A stretch of DNA of 64,000 nt from Sinotaia quadrata (Eukaryota > Mollusca > Gastropoda > Architaenioglossa > Viviparidae): NCBI GenBank assembly GCA_028829895.1, contig CM054178.1:22191201-22255200 (forward strand). The letters are read 5' to 3'. The notes beneath the pieces are model-generated. The model was given only the letters and a program-made list of their open reading frames with translations, made no database searches and was not told where the DNA came from. Both the position numbers and the translations under genes were made by a program. This document shows positions 49,985 to 61,339 of the stretch, piece after piece; the stretch's first letter is position 1; each line of letters opens with the position of its first letter.

Positions 49985-50229
49985 CAAAACAAAATGCAAA
50001 TTAGGATTGCCCAGAGCAATTTCGAAACAAAACAAGTTTTCTATGATTAACAATTCAAAAATCTCTCTCCTCTCACCACCCCTACCTCCCGAAGAATGTT
50101 CCTCTGAGACTGGCTAGTCAAATATCTGAGTGAAACAAAGGTTCCCTGTGATTGCACAGTCAATTAATCAAAACAAAACCGTCGAAACAAAAGAACGCTC
50201 CCTGTGATTGGCCAATTACACCTTGGAAG
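49985..50229 (+). promoter_or_regulatory. CCAAT-box promoter of the small-ORF unit
   Basis: Contains an octamer ATGCAAAT (49994-50001) and back-to-back ATTGG/CCAAT at 50207-50216. Two earlier diverged copies of the same TGATTG...CAATT block lie near 50038 and 50144. The sequence then changes abruptly to a GC-rich leader. This is typical of a CCAAT-driven promoter, inferred from motif and context. Confidence 0.45.
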
Positions 50230-50446
50230 TAAGCTGACTGGTGGGTAGACAGCTTTAAAACTAAACATTTTGACACGAACCGCCAACGCTAAAAGGGGTG
50301 GATCATATACCCAATTTGGTCACCGAAATTCGTGTGCTGCACACGGAAGTAAAGGTCTCCCGTCTTTCCCGAGTCCCGGCACAACTTGCACGCGGAGTAG
50401 TTACACAGTCGCAGCCCTCCTGCCGCCCGAAGACCTATCAAGCCCG
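50230..50446 (+). other. 5' leader exon of the small-ORF unit
   Basis: About 215 bp, GC-rich against AT-rich flanks, with no ATG, ending exactly at a consensus GTAAGT donor. It looks like an untranslated first exon. The transcription start is not defined. Confidence 0.45.
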
Positions 50447-50667
50447 GTAAGTCCACGTTATTAATCTTTCATATTGATTTTATATAGATTTTTGCCATTT
50501 TCAGGCAAATCTTTTTCAGCCAGAGATCCACTAGAAGCAGTTAAATGGGACTGGACTATCTCTGTGAGAACCAACGATTCGATAAATTCTTTGAGACTGT
50601 TAATGACAATCCTGTTTCAAAGACGATTGATAAAAAGTGCAGTGGAACTCTGGGTTTTTGCGCTTGA
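50446..50667 (+). CDS. Candidate small-ORF gene (40 codons) with a 58-bp intron
   Basis: A GC-rich, ATG-free leader (from about 50230) ends at a perfect donor AGCCCG|GTAAGT (50446/50447). After 58 bp comes an acceptor ATTTTCAG (50501-50504). The first ATG (50545) opens MGLDYLCENQRFDKFFETVN and 20 further residues, ending ...GTLGFCA with TGA at 50665-50667. AATAAA follows about 45 bp later. Nothing in the peptide was recognised: it has three Cys, no clear signal and is soluble-looking. It could be a micropeptide gene, the first exons of a larger gene whose later exons lie outside, or a non-coding RNA. The span given runs from the splice donor to the stop; the coding part is 50545-50667. Confidence 0.4.
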
Positions 50668-50838
50668 TCTAAAAAAGAAAAGAAAAGAGATGATTTATTT
50701 AAACTTTTTAAAATAAAAAAATATTTTCTTTTAGTCAGCACTCTGTTTATAGTGCATAAATTAACATAACTATGCAAGAAACCTAATTTTTTTAATTTGC
50801 TCATGCGTGCTTAAAATGTACTATTGTTCACACAGGCC

Positions 50839-50894
50839 ATATCAAGGTGTGTGCGTGCGTGTGTGTGTGCGTGCGTGCGTGCGCGCGCGCGCAC
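50839..50894. repeat. (GT/GC)n microsatellite
   Basis: Alternating purine-pyrimidine run of GTGCGTGC units ending in GCGCGCGCGC, a potential Z-DNA former. Confidence 0.9.
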
Positions 50895-50899
50895 GCTTA

Positions 50900-52172
50900 A
50901 AGTCCAAATACGATCTATTAAAACATAAAGAAAACACAACATAAATAAAATGTTTTCTTAGTTGCTGGGACCCGCCAAACCTGTGCTGTAGTATAAATTA
51001 TGATTAATCTCCTCTTCAAGAAGCATGCAGTTCAATATATTTCCACATGCTCTCAAGTCAGTTAGATAGATATAATCACAGCTCGCCGATCATATTTAAA
51101 CATGTACATGCCAAGTGTTTGATAACACTATAGGCCTAGAGTTTAGCGCTTGAAATGGGAACACTGCACTAGATCACCAAACGTAATCAATTTCTTCCCC
51201 GACGGAAATTTGATGCAAGTACTAAGTGAACTGGCACGACTGACGTCACAGAAGAGAACGTAAAGCGATTGATGACTCTAGTAATAACAACAAAAAAAAA
51301 TTGACAAGAACATGTCAAAAAGCTGTGGAAGGGGATGACAGAAGCAGAGAAGAAAAAGAAATATATGAAGTGTCATGCTTTAGATATTGTTTCAAATCTT
51401 TATCTGACAGCTCGTTTTTTTTCCTTCTGTCTATCAGATGACTAATTGATTTTTAAAAAAAACAAACCTACCATATCCACATATTTCCGTTTCTAGGTTT
51501 GACGATACACGCCTGTATTTGTGGCCTCTTCTTTGCAACATGATCAGTCAGCAAGCAGATACAGGTCATTCTGACCCTTGCGCAACACTCACCTCATTTA
51601 TGTTAAAATAGGATGCAGTTGTTTGTAACGTATTTGTGTGCGTCTGTTCATGTGCCTGTATGTGTAGCGCGTGTCAGTGCACATATCTATGTAGCACAGA
51701 GCACTTCTCATTTAAACACATACAAAATACCTCACACTAAAAAACTGCGATAGATACACCACCACAAAATGCGACTTGTGAATGCAAAACGTGTCACGTC
51801 ACTTAGGAGATCAAATTCGTCGCACAGTAAATATAAGAGTTATATAGCAATATCCACACATAAAATGAACAATCCATGCTTGACAAAATGTGATATAAAA
51901 TATGCAACCCGGCACAAGAACATTAAAACACACCACACAGAAAACAAAGTGGGTATATGATCCCCCACACGCATGCACTCTAACAAGCGTAACTCCTAAC
52001 TCGTATATCTCGCTGTCGGCTTAGTTTTCGCCAGAAACATGATATAATGACTAATCGTCAAACGAGGAAGTATTGGAGTCAATTATAATTTTTATTTCTT
52101 ATAGCACACTTTCACGTCATTGAAGCGTGACGACCTTTGAGAAATTACTGTGTGAGTATAGTTGAGGTGAGG
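50900..52172. other. No gene seen
   Basis: No exon or transposon ends recognised; short frames only. Confidence 0.5.
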
Positions 52173-52180
52173 GTCTATGA

Positions 52181-52915
52181 CAGGGGTCTCAAACTCATTT
52201 TGCCTGGGGGCCACTGGAAGTAGAATCTGGGTGAAGCTGGGCCGCATCATTATTCCCTGCTGCCAGAGACCTGGCAACACTTCCTCTTACACAGCTCAGA
52301 CACATTTGGCTTCATGGAGGAAGCCACTGTGACCCTCAGTATGGCTTGAAGATGCTCATCAGTAAGTTTGTCCTTGAATTTTGACTTATTCAAGTTCATG
52401 GTGGAGAAGAGCTATTCACACAGATAGGTGCTCCCCAAAAGGCACTTGGTCCGCTTGAACATCCTGGAAAGCTCAGGGAAGGTAAGGGGCAATTCTCTCA
52501 TAAAACTGTCCAAGCTTGTCTGCTTTTCCACTCACCTCCCTGAACTTGGCTTTGAGTTCAGAATTACACTTATGTCAATTAGATCCATTTGAAGCACAGG
52601 AGGGACATCTTCCACATTGAAGAAAGGGTCAGCAAATATTTGAAAGGTGGTTCTGTGTTTCTTGAAATCTGCAAACCTGTGATCAAATTCTTTCCTGCAA
52701 CATACTTCTCACCACTGAATGGTTGTGCCAGAATCCATGAGTGCCTTACATGCTGGGAAATGGCAGATCCTGAGGTATGGTAGCCCACAGGTGACAAAAA
52801 CTTTAAAACTCCCAGGGTGCATGAGAAAAACGTGCGGGCCGCACTATCACTTAACTTTAATATCAAGTGGGGGCCACAAAATATCGTCTGGCGGGCCGCG
52901 AGTTTGAGACCCCTG
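52181..52915 (-). mobile_element. hAT transposon relic (735 bp) with 8-bp target duplication
   Basis: Perfect 16-bp inverted ends CAGGGGTCTCAAACTC / GAGTTTGAGACCCCTG flanked on both sides by GTCTATGA (52173-52180, 52916-52923). The minus strand encodes the C-terminal dimerisation part of a hAT transposase: GSTYLCE, a stop, LFSTMNLNKSKFK, DKLTDEHLQAILRVTVAS. The rest of the gene is deleted. The ends and protein match the Charlie/Tip100-like hAT group in style. Confidence 0.93.
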
Positions 52916-52984
52916 GTCTATGAAGTGTCACCAGCATTGGCTCACTGAAGCCTTTTGGCAGCATGTCACCCGTAGCTTCTAAGC

Positions 52985-53610
52985 GTTCAATAGATACCCG
53001 TACTTTAAAGGAATTCATGAGAAAACTTTATATTCCAGGCTCTCACTTAAGTCCCCATTTTTATTCTTTAAAATCGTCATTCTATAGATTCCCGTACTAT
53101 GTAGGAATTCATGAGGCAAGTTTATATGCCAGGCTCGCACGTAACTCCGCTTTTTATCGTCATTCTATGCTATAGATTCCCGTACTATGTAGGAATTCAT
53201 GAGGCAAGTTTATATCAAGGCTCAAACTAGATAGATGCCTATCCTAGCTAGTCAATAGATATCTCTACTTTATAGGTAATCATTAAATGACCTTAGGTCT
53301 CTCTCGTGCTCACTAAATACTCACATTTTCAACTCATTCACTATGTACCGTGGAGGCATTCATTAGATACCCTTAAAATTATCTTCTTAGTTCTCACTAG
53401 ATACCCAGACTGTATAGATATTCGCTAGATACACGTTCTTTACAATTATTTATTAGATCCCTTATCTCTCAGGCTCTCACTAGATACCCGTACTTTAAAG
53501 GCATTTATTAGATAACCTTATATACCCGTATTTTAAAGGCATTTATTAGATCCCTTATCTCCCAGGCTTTCACTAGATACCCGTACTTTAAAGGCATTTA
53601 TTAGATACCT
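52985..53610. repeat. Degenerate tandem repeat (TAGATACCCGTACTTTAAAGG-like)
   Basis: Units carry TAGATACCCGTACTTTAAAG followed by (G)CATTTATTAGAT or AATTCATGAG, and CCAGGCTCTCAC. Period about 50 bp on the right and longer (about 90 bp) on the left. Starts just beyond the hAT relic. Confidence 0.75.
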
Positions 53611-53611
53611 T

Positions 53612-53629
53612 CTTTCTTCCTTCCTTCCT

Positions 53630-53660
<31 letters not shown>
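53612..53660. repeat. (TTCC/TTCT)n microsatellite
   Basis: TTCC and TTTC tetranucleotide run at the end of the preceding array. Confidence 0.95.
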
Positions 53661-53664
53661 CACC

Positions 53665-54730
53665 TGTAACTAAAGCACAGGATAGTTTATGCATATATCT
53701 TCTTGCTTGTTTGCCGAACATGTTGATGGGAAATTAACACAAGAAATGAAAGAAATGTTTATTGCCTTGACATCAGAATAGAAAGCAAACATTGTGGTTA
53801 ATATATAGTTCATATTCGCCAATATTTTATTTTAAACAGGTAGGTTTAATTGTTTTAGTATGTCTACATGATATCAACACACACTCTCTTAATTTGAATT
53901 TCTGACAATTCCGAATTCCTAAACATTATCTAATCTACCAACATCTAGTGATCAGCTTTTAATTTGTGACAGACTGCAAAGAAGCTACACGTTTCATTTG
54001 TATCCCTAATTATCTAGAGCAAAAATCAAAGAAGGAATTTTCTCCATCCTCTAATAATATTATTATACCACTTCTCTTTTTATTTAAAAAATGTAAAGGT
54101 GATACTTAGCATAAAAAAATACAAAAAAGTTCTTCATCAATTTCGTATAAAATTTTATTTCTGCTGCGAAAACGTTTACGTGAATGAAAGGAAAGCGTTG
54201 TGACAGAAATTTGTTCTAGCGATCACTTTTGCCAACAACTAAGATACGGTTGCGTATCTTTACACCCAAGAAATGGATCACCTCAAAACACTTTATAACA
54301 AACAACAAATATAGTGTTTGTACTTTAGAAGTGTATTAAATTTATTATATTCATAACGCTTTAACAGGGTTACACCGTCAAAAACCTGTATGTAAAACAT
54401 AATAATAATAATAATAATAATAAGTAACATCAAGAATAGTCCTCATTATGCAAAGTTGCCCACAAAAACACAACTACATTATGTTTAAGAGAGTTCGTAA
54501 AATTCTCCATATATATAGACTGAAAGTAAGTCAAATGAAATAAAGTTTACTGAGATAAATTTACTGGAAAAAAAGACTAAACTAAAAAAAAATTAGACTG
54601 AAACAAACTGTTGACTGAAATAAAGATGCTGAAACAGTAAAACGACTTAAAACAACTTTGCCAAATGAAACAAACTGTAAAGTAAAATAAAAGGATTGAA
54701 CACAAAATCTTTCCATAAAAATGTAGATTG
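53665..54730. other. No gene seen; (AAT)n at 54400-54423
   Basis: AT-rich, stop-rich sequence with a single trinucleotide run. Confidence 0.55.
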
Positions 54731-54734
54731 AAAT

Positions 54735-54935
54735 TGTAGACTGCAACAAAGTGTAGAGTGAAGCAACATGTAGACTGCAACAAAGTGTAGAGTGAAGCAA
54801 CATGTAGACTGCAACAAAGTGTAGAGTGAAGTAACATGTAGACTGCAACAAAGGGTGGAGTGAAGCAACATGTAGACTGCAACAAAGGGTGGAGTGAAGC
54901 AACATGTAGACTGCAACAAAGGGTGGAGTGAAGTA
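54735..54935. repeat. 34-bp minisatellite (six units)
   Basis: Unit about 34 bp, TGTAGACTGCAACAAAG(T/G)GT then (A/G)GAGTGAAG(C/T)AACA. As the period is not a multiple of 3, the same peptide motifs appear in all three minus frames, showing the frames are not genes. Confidence 0.95.
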
Positions 54936-55079
54936 AACTGGAAAAGTGAGATTTGAAAATAAACATGCATACTTAGAAACAAAAACATAAAATCATCATG
55001 GTGGTTGTCTTGAGTAATCATAAAAAACAAGGTATGAGTGTGTGAAATTTCAACAACTGATTTGTACCGCCCTATTGTT

Positions 55080-55255
55080 TTGGATGTGAAGGCGTGAGGT
55101 CTTTGCGCTGTTGATATGAATCCAGAAAGTTTGAGACCCATATCATGCAGTATAGTTCACAATAGTCGTGGGTGTGAAGGCGGGAGGTCTCTGCGCTGTT
55201 GATATGAAGCCAGGAAGTTTGAGACCCATATCAAATGCAGTACACTTCACAATAT
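55080..55255. repeat. ~88-bp direct duplication
   Basis: Two copies sharing TGTGAAGGCG(T/G)GAGGTCT, GCGCTGTTGATATGAA and GTTTGAGACCCATATCA. Confidence 0.9.
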
Positions 55256-55360
55256 ATTTATCAGATACAAGAGTGACATTCCGCTGCTAACAAGTCCAAC
55301 AGTCCTCGGGATCAAAGCGATGACAATATATGAAGGTACACCCAAGTCTCTTAACCAACC

Positions 55361-55491
55361 TTCCCTCTAATATTTTTCCTGTGAGCGCGGAACTTTTTCC
55401 TGTATCCGGAACTGGCGGTTGTTTGAGCTTGCTACAAAAAGTTGTGCGCGAGATGTTGAAACTGCTGTGTAGACGCGCACCTTAGAGGGAA
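55361..55491. mobile_element. Small fold-back element (131 bp)
   Basis: Perfect ends TTCCCTCTAA / TTAGAGGGAA plus a GCG-rich interior (GTGAGCGCG, GTGCGCG, ACGCGCAC). No convincing flanking duplication. Likely a MITE. Confidence 0.55.
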
Positions 55492-56375
55492 CATTACTCT
55501 AACACCCTAACCACTTCACGCCTACGCCAAATATTAAAAATAGCCACTTCCGCTTTCCCGACTGGGGATATGCATGATCCTCAAAATCTGAGCTGGCAAT
55601 GTTCGGAAGAGACTGCCCTATCTTTTCGTGTTTCAGTGTCCTCGTTACTCCCTCAAACTTTCCTACATTTCACAGCTTACTTAGACTGTGTTTAAAGATC
55701 CTCGTTACTTCCTCATAATTTCCTACTTTTCACAGCTTACTTTGACTGTGTATAAAGATCCGCCAAACCGTAACTATGCAGATTAGAAAGATAAATAATC
55801 AAGCCACTGTAGAAATTAATCCCATATCTTGACAGTTCTTATTTAATGTCTATATTTAAAGGAAATAACACAGGAGGGTCATGAGGGACGGGACTGTAAC
55901 GATTGGTGCTACCGTAAACGTTGCAGTTTGTATTAAGCAATTCACGGTACAAACCGTGACCAAGCAATTTCTAACATTGTCTTCCATTTCTTCGGTTAGA
56001 CCACCAATTAGTAGTTCTGTAATATGTCAGTGTGTGTGTGTGTGTGTGGTGTACTGTGTATATTTATGAGAGAGTATTGGTCAGAAAGAGATGGATGAAT
56101 GGATAGATGGATGGATGAGTGAATGGACTAATATAAGGTAGGTTGAATATATAAACAGACAGAAGGAGAGACAGCCAGCCAGAAGCTCAAAGACAGATGC
56201 GTTGAAAAATAGATACAAAGACATTATATATATATATAATAGCAGACATATAAAGATATGTAAACATAATTATATATACAAATATACGGTCCAATGAACA
56301 CACACTATAACACAAAATACAAAAGACAGTCAGACAGTCATTCACAAACTAACTAGGTAGATACATAAATTGGCA

Positions 56376-56697
56376 AGCAGAGAGATAAAAACTAGATAGA
56401 TAATAAATAGATACACTTGTGATAAACGTATAGAAAGATAGATAATAAATAGATACACTTGTGATAAACGTATAGAAAGATAGATAATAAATAGATACAC
56501 TTGTGATAAACGTATAGAAAGATAGATAATAAATAGATACACTTGTGATAAACGTATAGAAAGATAGATAATAAATAGATACACTTGTGATAAACGTATA
56601 GAAAGATAGATAATAAATAGATACACTTGTGACAAACGTATAGAAAGATAGATAATAAATAGATACACTTGTGATAAACGTATAGAAAGATAGATGC
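56376..56697. repeat. 42-bp minisatellite (seven units)
   Basis: Near-identical 42-bp units, AGATAGATAATAAATAGATA then CACTTGTGATAAACGTATAGAA. The array is derived from or embedded in GATA-rich sequence, which continues to 56825. Confidence 0.97.
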
Positions 56698-56924
56698 ATA
56701 TATATATAAAGTGAAGATAAATTTTTAGAATGATAGTGACAGAAACCTCGGCAAATAAATAGTCAGATACTAGATAGAATATCAGATAGAGAGATATAGA
56801 GATAGACAGATAGATAGATAGATTTAGATTAGGAGTATTATATCATTTCGTCTTCTTTCCCAAATTAACGTAAATTATGCAAAGAAATGACAAGTATCAA
56901 AACTAGATAATAAGAACTCTTTGA

Positions 56925-57325
56925 CTGATTAAATGAAATCTGTCTATCTATATATATATGAAAAATAGAACCGAAGTCTTATACAAAGTAATGACTCAAG
57001 AACTCTTTGACTGATTAAATGAAATCTATATATATATATGAAAAATAGAACCGAAGTCTTATACAAAGTAATGACCCAAGAAATCTTTGACTGATTAAAT
57101 GAAATCTGTATATGAAAATCAGAACTGAAAATCTTGCACAATGCAGTGACTCAAAAATATTACAGACAGTATTCTGCGTCGAGTATAAAAACATGACACA
57201 TAGAAATCTTTGACTGATTAAATGAAATCTATATATATATATGAAAAACAGAACTGAAAATCTTGCACAATGCAGTGACTCAAAAATATTACAGACAGTA
57301 TTCTGCGTCGAGTACAAAAACACGA
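56925..57325. repeat. Compound tandem repeat, ~62-bp and ~135-bp units
   Basis: Units open with TTTGACTGATTAAATGAAAT, run through a short TA tract, then GAAAAATAGAACCGAAGTCT or GAACTGAAAATCTTGCACAA. The last two copies gained the extra TATTACAGACAGTATTCTGC segment. Confidence 0.9.
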
Positions 57326-57479
57326 CACACCCTCTGTGCGTGAACATATTTCATCGAGGTTCCTGTCAAACAGGTATTAAAGTTTCCAGTCTTGTTTGAT
57401 TTCTCGCTTCGACAGGCCCTGGAGAAAGTTAATTCCAAGTGGTAACATATCTCTCTCGCTAGGATGTATTTACCTGAAT

Positions 57480-58460
57480 AACACACTCACATATCATTGA
57501 AATAAACATTCCCCTTTCTAGTTTGACACATTAAATGTCCATCGTATCAATATACATTTTCTTTTCTCAAAGCAGCATTCCTCTTTCTCTAGTAATCAGT
57601 GGAAAGTTACACAACTCGTTTTGGAAAGTACCACAACTCACTCATATCTCGCATTAACCGAGTTGTCTCAATTGAGTGTGTGGTCCCAGTCACACAAAGA
57701 ACCTATTGACATCTTGACACTCACAGAAGTACCTCATAAACCATATGGTTTTAAAACGAATAATCCCTAGTGTACTGTTGTAATGAATAAGAAGATAAAA
57801 TATTTTCACTGAAGTGTATTTGATTGGATATGTATGTGAAATATTCTCTGTTTTCCATGTCCCCTGTCCGGCCCCATCTCACAAAACAATACACACACTG
57901 AAATAGAACTTTATTCTAGAGTGATTTTATGAACCGTTAGACACGACAGTTACAAGTATGAACTTGAATCACTCTTCCAGTCACCCCACTTTCACTGGTA
58001 TTTTCTTAATTTTAACTGCAATAAGGTAAGAATAAGATTTTTAACTTTATCGAGTTAGTAAAGTGTAAAAAGTCAAACGTTCCTTAATTGTATCGTACCT
58101 GTACGTTTCTGTATATACCTGTACATTTATACTTATGTATCTGTACGTTTCTGACTATACCTATACATTACTGAGTAAATATATATGTTTCTGAGCTCTG
58201 CGTTTCTGACTATTCTTGCACAGTTCTGAGTATACCATTGCATTTTCGAGTATATCTATATGACTTTGAGTATACCTCTACGTTTCTGGGCACCCTGTAG
58301 AAAGCTTTGATCAATTGTCGATGCAGTCGTAATGCTTTCGTGATCCTTCACAAGCAGCGTCGTTTTCGTCACTAGGTCGGCACCGACTAACTTCATTTTG
58401 GAATACCTTTAATTTGTTCAATTGTGTGCGTTTGTGTTATTGCGTAATTGTGTGATCGTA
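57480..58460. other. No gene seen
   Basis: A weak ~25-bp periodicity of (T/A)C(T/G)(T/C)TTCTGAGTATACCT(A/G)TAC occurs at 58095-58290. Otherwise nothing supported. Confidence 0.5.
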
Positions 58461-58462
58461 TA

Positions 58463-58642
58463 TGTACACACAATGTAAATTATTGACAACAGAATCATTT
58501 CAATACAGATGTTGTCTGCACAAGTACGCAGATTGTAAATTATTGACAACAGAATCATTTCAATACAGATGTTGTCTGCACAAGTACACAGATCGTAAAT
58601 TATTGACAAGAGAATCATTTCAATACAGATGTTGTCCGCACG
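58463..58642. repeat. 60-bp tandem repeat, three units
   Basis: Units share GTAAATTATTGACAA(C/G)AGAA then TCATTTCAATACAGATGTTG and GTCTGCACAAG. Very homogeneous. Confidence 0.95.
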
Positions 58643-58708
58643 GTGGCAATGTTGTCCACTCAGAACGGAGAAATCAATGAAATGAAGGTCAGCAACTTAA
58701 AGGTTATG

Positions 58709-59085
58709 CAGTGGCCATTCTAGCAATTTAACTGTCACAAAGTGGCCATAATAGCAAGTTAATGATCACAGAGTGGTCATTCTAGCAACTTAACGGTCAC
58801 ACAGTGACCATTCTAGCAACTTAACGAGGACGTAGTGGCCATTCTAGCAACTTAACGATGACGCAGTGGTCATTCTAGTAACTTAATGATCACACAGTGG
58901 CCATTCTTGCAACTTAACGGTCATACAGTTGCCATTCTAGCATCTTAATGATCAGTAATTGGCCATTTTAACAATTTAACGATCATCAATTGGCCATTTA
59001 ACAACTTAATGATCATACAGTGGCCATTCTAGCAACTTAACGATCAGTAATTGGCCATTCTAGCAAATTAATGATCGTGCAACAG
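58709..59085. repeat. 31-bp minisatellite (about 12 units)
   Basis: Core GGCCATTCTAGCAACTTAAC followed by G(A/G)TCACACAGT. Moderately diverged. Confidence 0.93.
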
Positions 59086-59506
59086 CATTTCACCCACATT
59101 TATTGCCTATTGTAGACTCGTCTTCTTGTACACAGTTTTCAGCTTTCAGTTTCTTTTCCTGCTCTGAAAAGAAGTTCAAATCCACCTCTTGTTCTGAGAA
59201 TCTAAAGCTATTCAAGTTTGAAGGTCAGTTAAGTTCCACGAGAGCTATATACGGACTTGTCGCTATGAAGAAAACGGTTTATCCGTGATTAATTATTGCA
59301 CGATTTTGATCTGTGGCTTGTGTTATGCTTTCCTTGACATTCTCAAGCTGCGGTATCAGTGCTGGTTAAATATCTTCATTTATCAGAAATGATCGTATAG
59401 AATTAGCTGTTTCCGGTTTTTTCAACTACATTTAATTAATTCCCGTTTTTTGCAGATGGACTTAGATGTTTCTTTTACGAACATTCCATGGAAATAGGAA
59501 TTATGG

Positions 59507-59591
59507 ACTCACTCACTCACTCACTCACTCACTCACTCACTCACTCACTCACTCACTCACTCACTCACTCACTCACTCACTCACTCACTCA
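59507..59591. repeat. (ACTC)n microsatellite
   Basis: About 21 perfect ACTC units. The spurious THSLTHSL frame across it is a repeat artefact. Confidence 0.98.
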
Positions 59592-59734
59592 AAAGTAAGA
59601 TCCTTTGTATTCTGTCACAAATATGTTTATGAACAAATGAACCAAACACAAAGTGGCCAATGATAAATATAATCAACATACATGTAATAATCATATCAAA
59701 AGTAGATAATCCACCTATTTACAATGATTAGAGC

Positions 59735-59994
59735 TATTGGGAGGTCTGCTGTTCTATATACAACATACAGAGGTATCTGAGATCTGATATTCTATATACA
59801 ACTATACAGAGGTATCTGAGATCTGATATTTTATATACAACATATAGAGGTATATGAGATCTGATATTCTATATACAACATATAGAGGTATCTGAGATCT
59901 GATATTTTGTATACAACAAATAGAGGTATCTGAGATCTGATATTCTATATACAACTTAAAGAGATACTGGGAGGTCTGATGTTCTATATACAAT
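59735..59994. repeat. 38-bp minisatellite, left block
   Basis: Units AGAGGTATCTGAGATCTGAT then ATTCTATATACAACATAT, about six to seven copies. The last unit breaks off at 59995. Confidence 0.93.
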
Positions 59995-60586
59995 GTGTGG
60001 CAAAATATTTCCACCCCATATTTTTGTCACTTGTTTTTCATATTTAATATCCATATCCTTATTTTTATATATGGAATACTTTGTTATGACAAGTTGTGGA
60101 GCACATGCTTGCATTTCCGACATTTACATGTAATGATTAAAGTAGGCATCATACACTGCATGCTAATTACACAGGCAATTTGGAAAATAATGAATCCTTC
60201 TAAAATGGATTATTAGACATTGCCTGGAGTACCATCAAAATTGGATGACCCTGGCCATCACTCCTAGTAGAAATTTAATAGTGTAAATTCCCATGAATGT
60301 CCAAATCACCCCAAATCACCCAAATCTTGATGTAAATAAATGGCTTACTGCATAGCTCAAGCTTTCCAAAGAAGTTTACCTGTTAGAGTCAGTCAATGTT
60401 GAATTGCTATGTAGTGTGTAGTTAATTGTTTTGTTAATAAATACTATTTCTTTATTTATCAACACCCTTGACCCATGTTATATTATAACTGGGTTAAAAG
60501 GTTACAGTAGTGTGGGGGCTTAATAACTGACAAGACAGGTGGTATAGCCTTTCAGGCGTGTGCGTTCACTACTCTGTTTTTGGACG

Positions 60587-60899
60587 GTGGCCCGACAGGT
60601 GGGCAGGCGACAACTGGCTAGACACAACCGGCTATCGACAACTGGCTTACACATAACTTACATCTGTAGAATAAATTAGATAATTACTTGGGTTTTTTTC
60701 CTGTTGTTTAGCAAAATGTCGTATATCGTATTATGCACAAGTCACTTGCCGTTCGCCAGTTATTGCTAGGCATGTGTCAGTAGCTAGTTGACGTTCGCCA
60801 GTTATTGCTAGGCATGTGTCAGTAGCTAGTTGACGTTCGCCACTTGTCGCCCGCTAAGTGTCGTTTGTAAAATGTCGCCCGCCCAGATGTCATAGAACC
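60587..60899. mobile_element. Mutator-like MITE (313 bp) with 10-bp target duplication
   Basis: Flanked by TTTTTGGACG at 60577-60586 and 60900-60909, a perfect 10-bp duplication. Inverted terminal sequences GACAGGTGGGCAGGCGACA and, reverse-complemented from the right, GACATCTGGGCGGGCGACA. The interior has a 42-bp direct repeat starting GTTCGCCAGTTATTGCTAGG at 60751 and 60793. Non-coding. Duplication length points to the Mutator group; assignment is inference. Confidence 0.78.
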
Positions 60900-61099
60900 T
60901 TTTTGGACGTATACCAGGTCAGAGTTGTTTCTGTAATGTTCATTAAAATACTAGGGATTACTCTGGGGAGAGTGCAAAGGGTATCCTTGCAGTCCGTCAC
61001 CCACAAGCTGAGAGGTGCAAATTATCATAGATGTGGAGATGATAATTTTCTCGTTAATTAAAGGGACCCAATTGTAATAATATAAAATAACCGGTTGCA

Positions 61100-61335
61100 C
61101 AACGTATAGAGAGAGGTATACGCAAAGTCTGATGTTCTATATACACATTATAGAGGTATCCGCAAAGTCTAAAGTTCTATATACAACTTATAGAGGTGTC
61201 TGTGAGGTCTGATGTTCTATATACAACTTAGAGGTATCGGCGAGGTCTGATGTTCTATATACAACTTATAGAGGTATCGGCGAGGTCTGATGTTCTATAT
61301 ACAATGCAAAGAGGTATTAAAAGGTCTGATATTGG
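61100..61335. repeat. 38-40-bp minisatellite, right block
   Basis: Units AGAGGTATCGGCGAGGTCTG then ATGTTCTATATACAACTTAT, about six copies. Same family as the block at 59735-59994, 1.1 kb away. Confidence 0.93.
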
Positions 61336-61339
61336 GAGT

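Noticed and set aside
54577..55141. Minus frames of 107-164 aa with CCSLHVASLH-type repeats
   Set aside because: A 34-bp satellite gives the same motifs in several frames, showing no coding constraint.
56342..56699. Two overlapping 108-116-aa minus frames
   Set aside because: Both read the same 42-bp GATA-rich minisatellite in different frames.
59466..59663. Plus frame of repeated THSL
   Set aside because: Product of the ACTC microsatellite.
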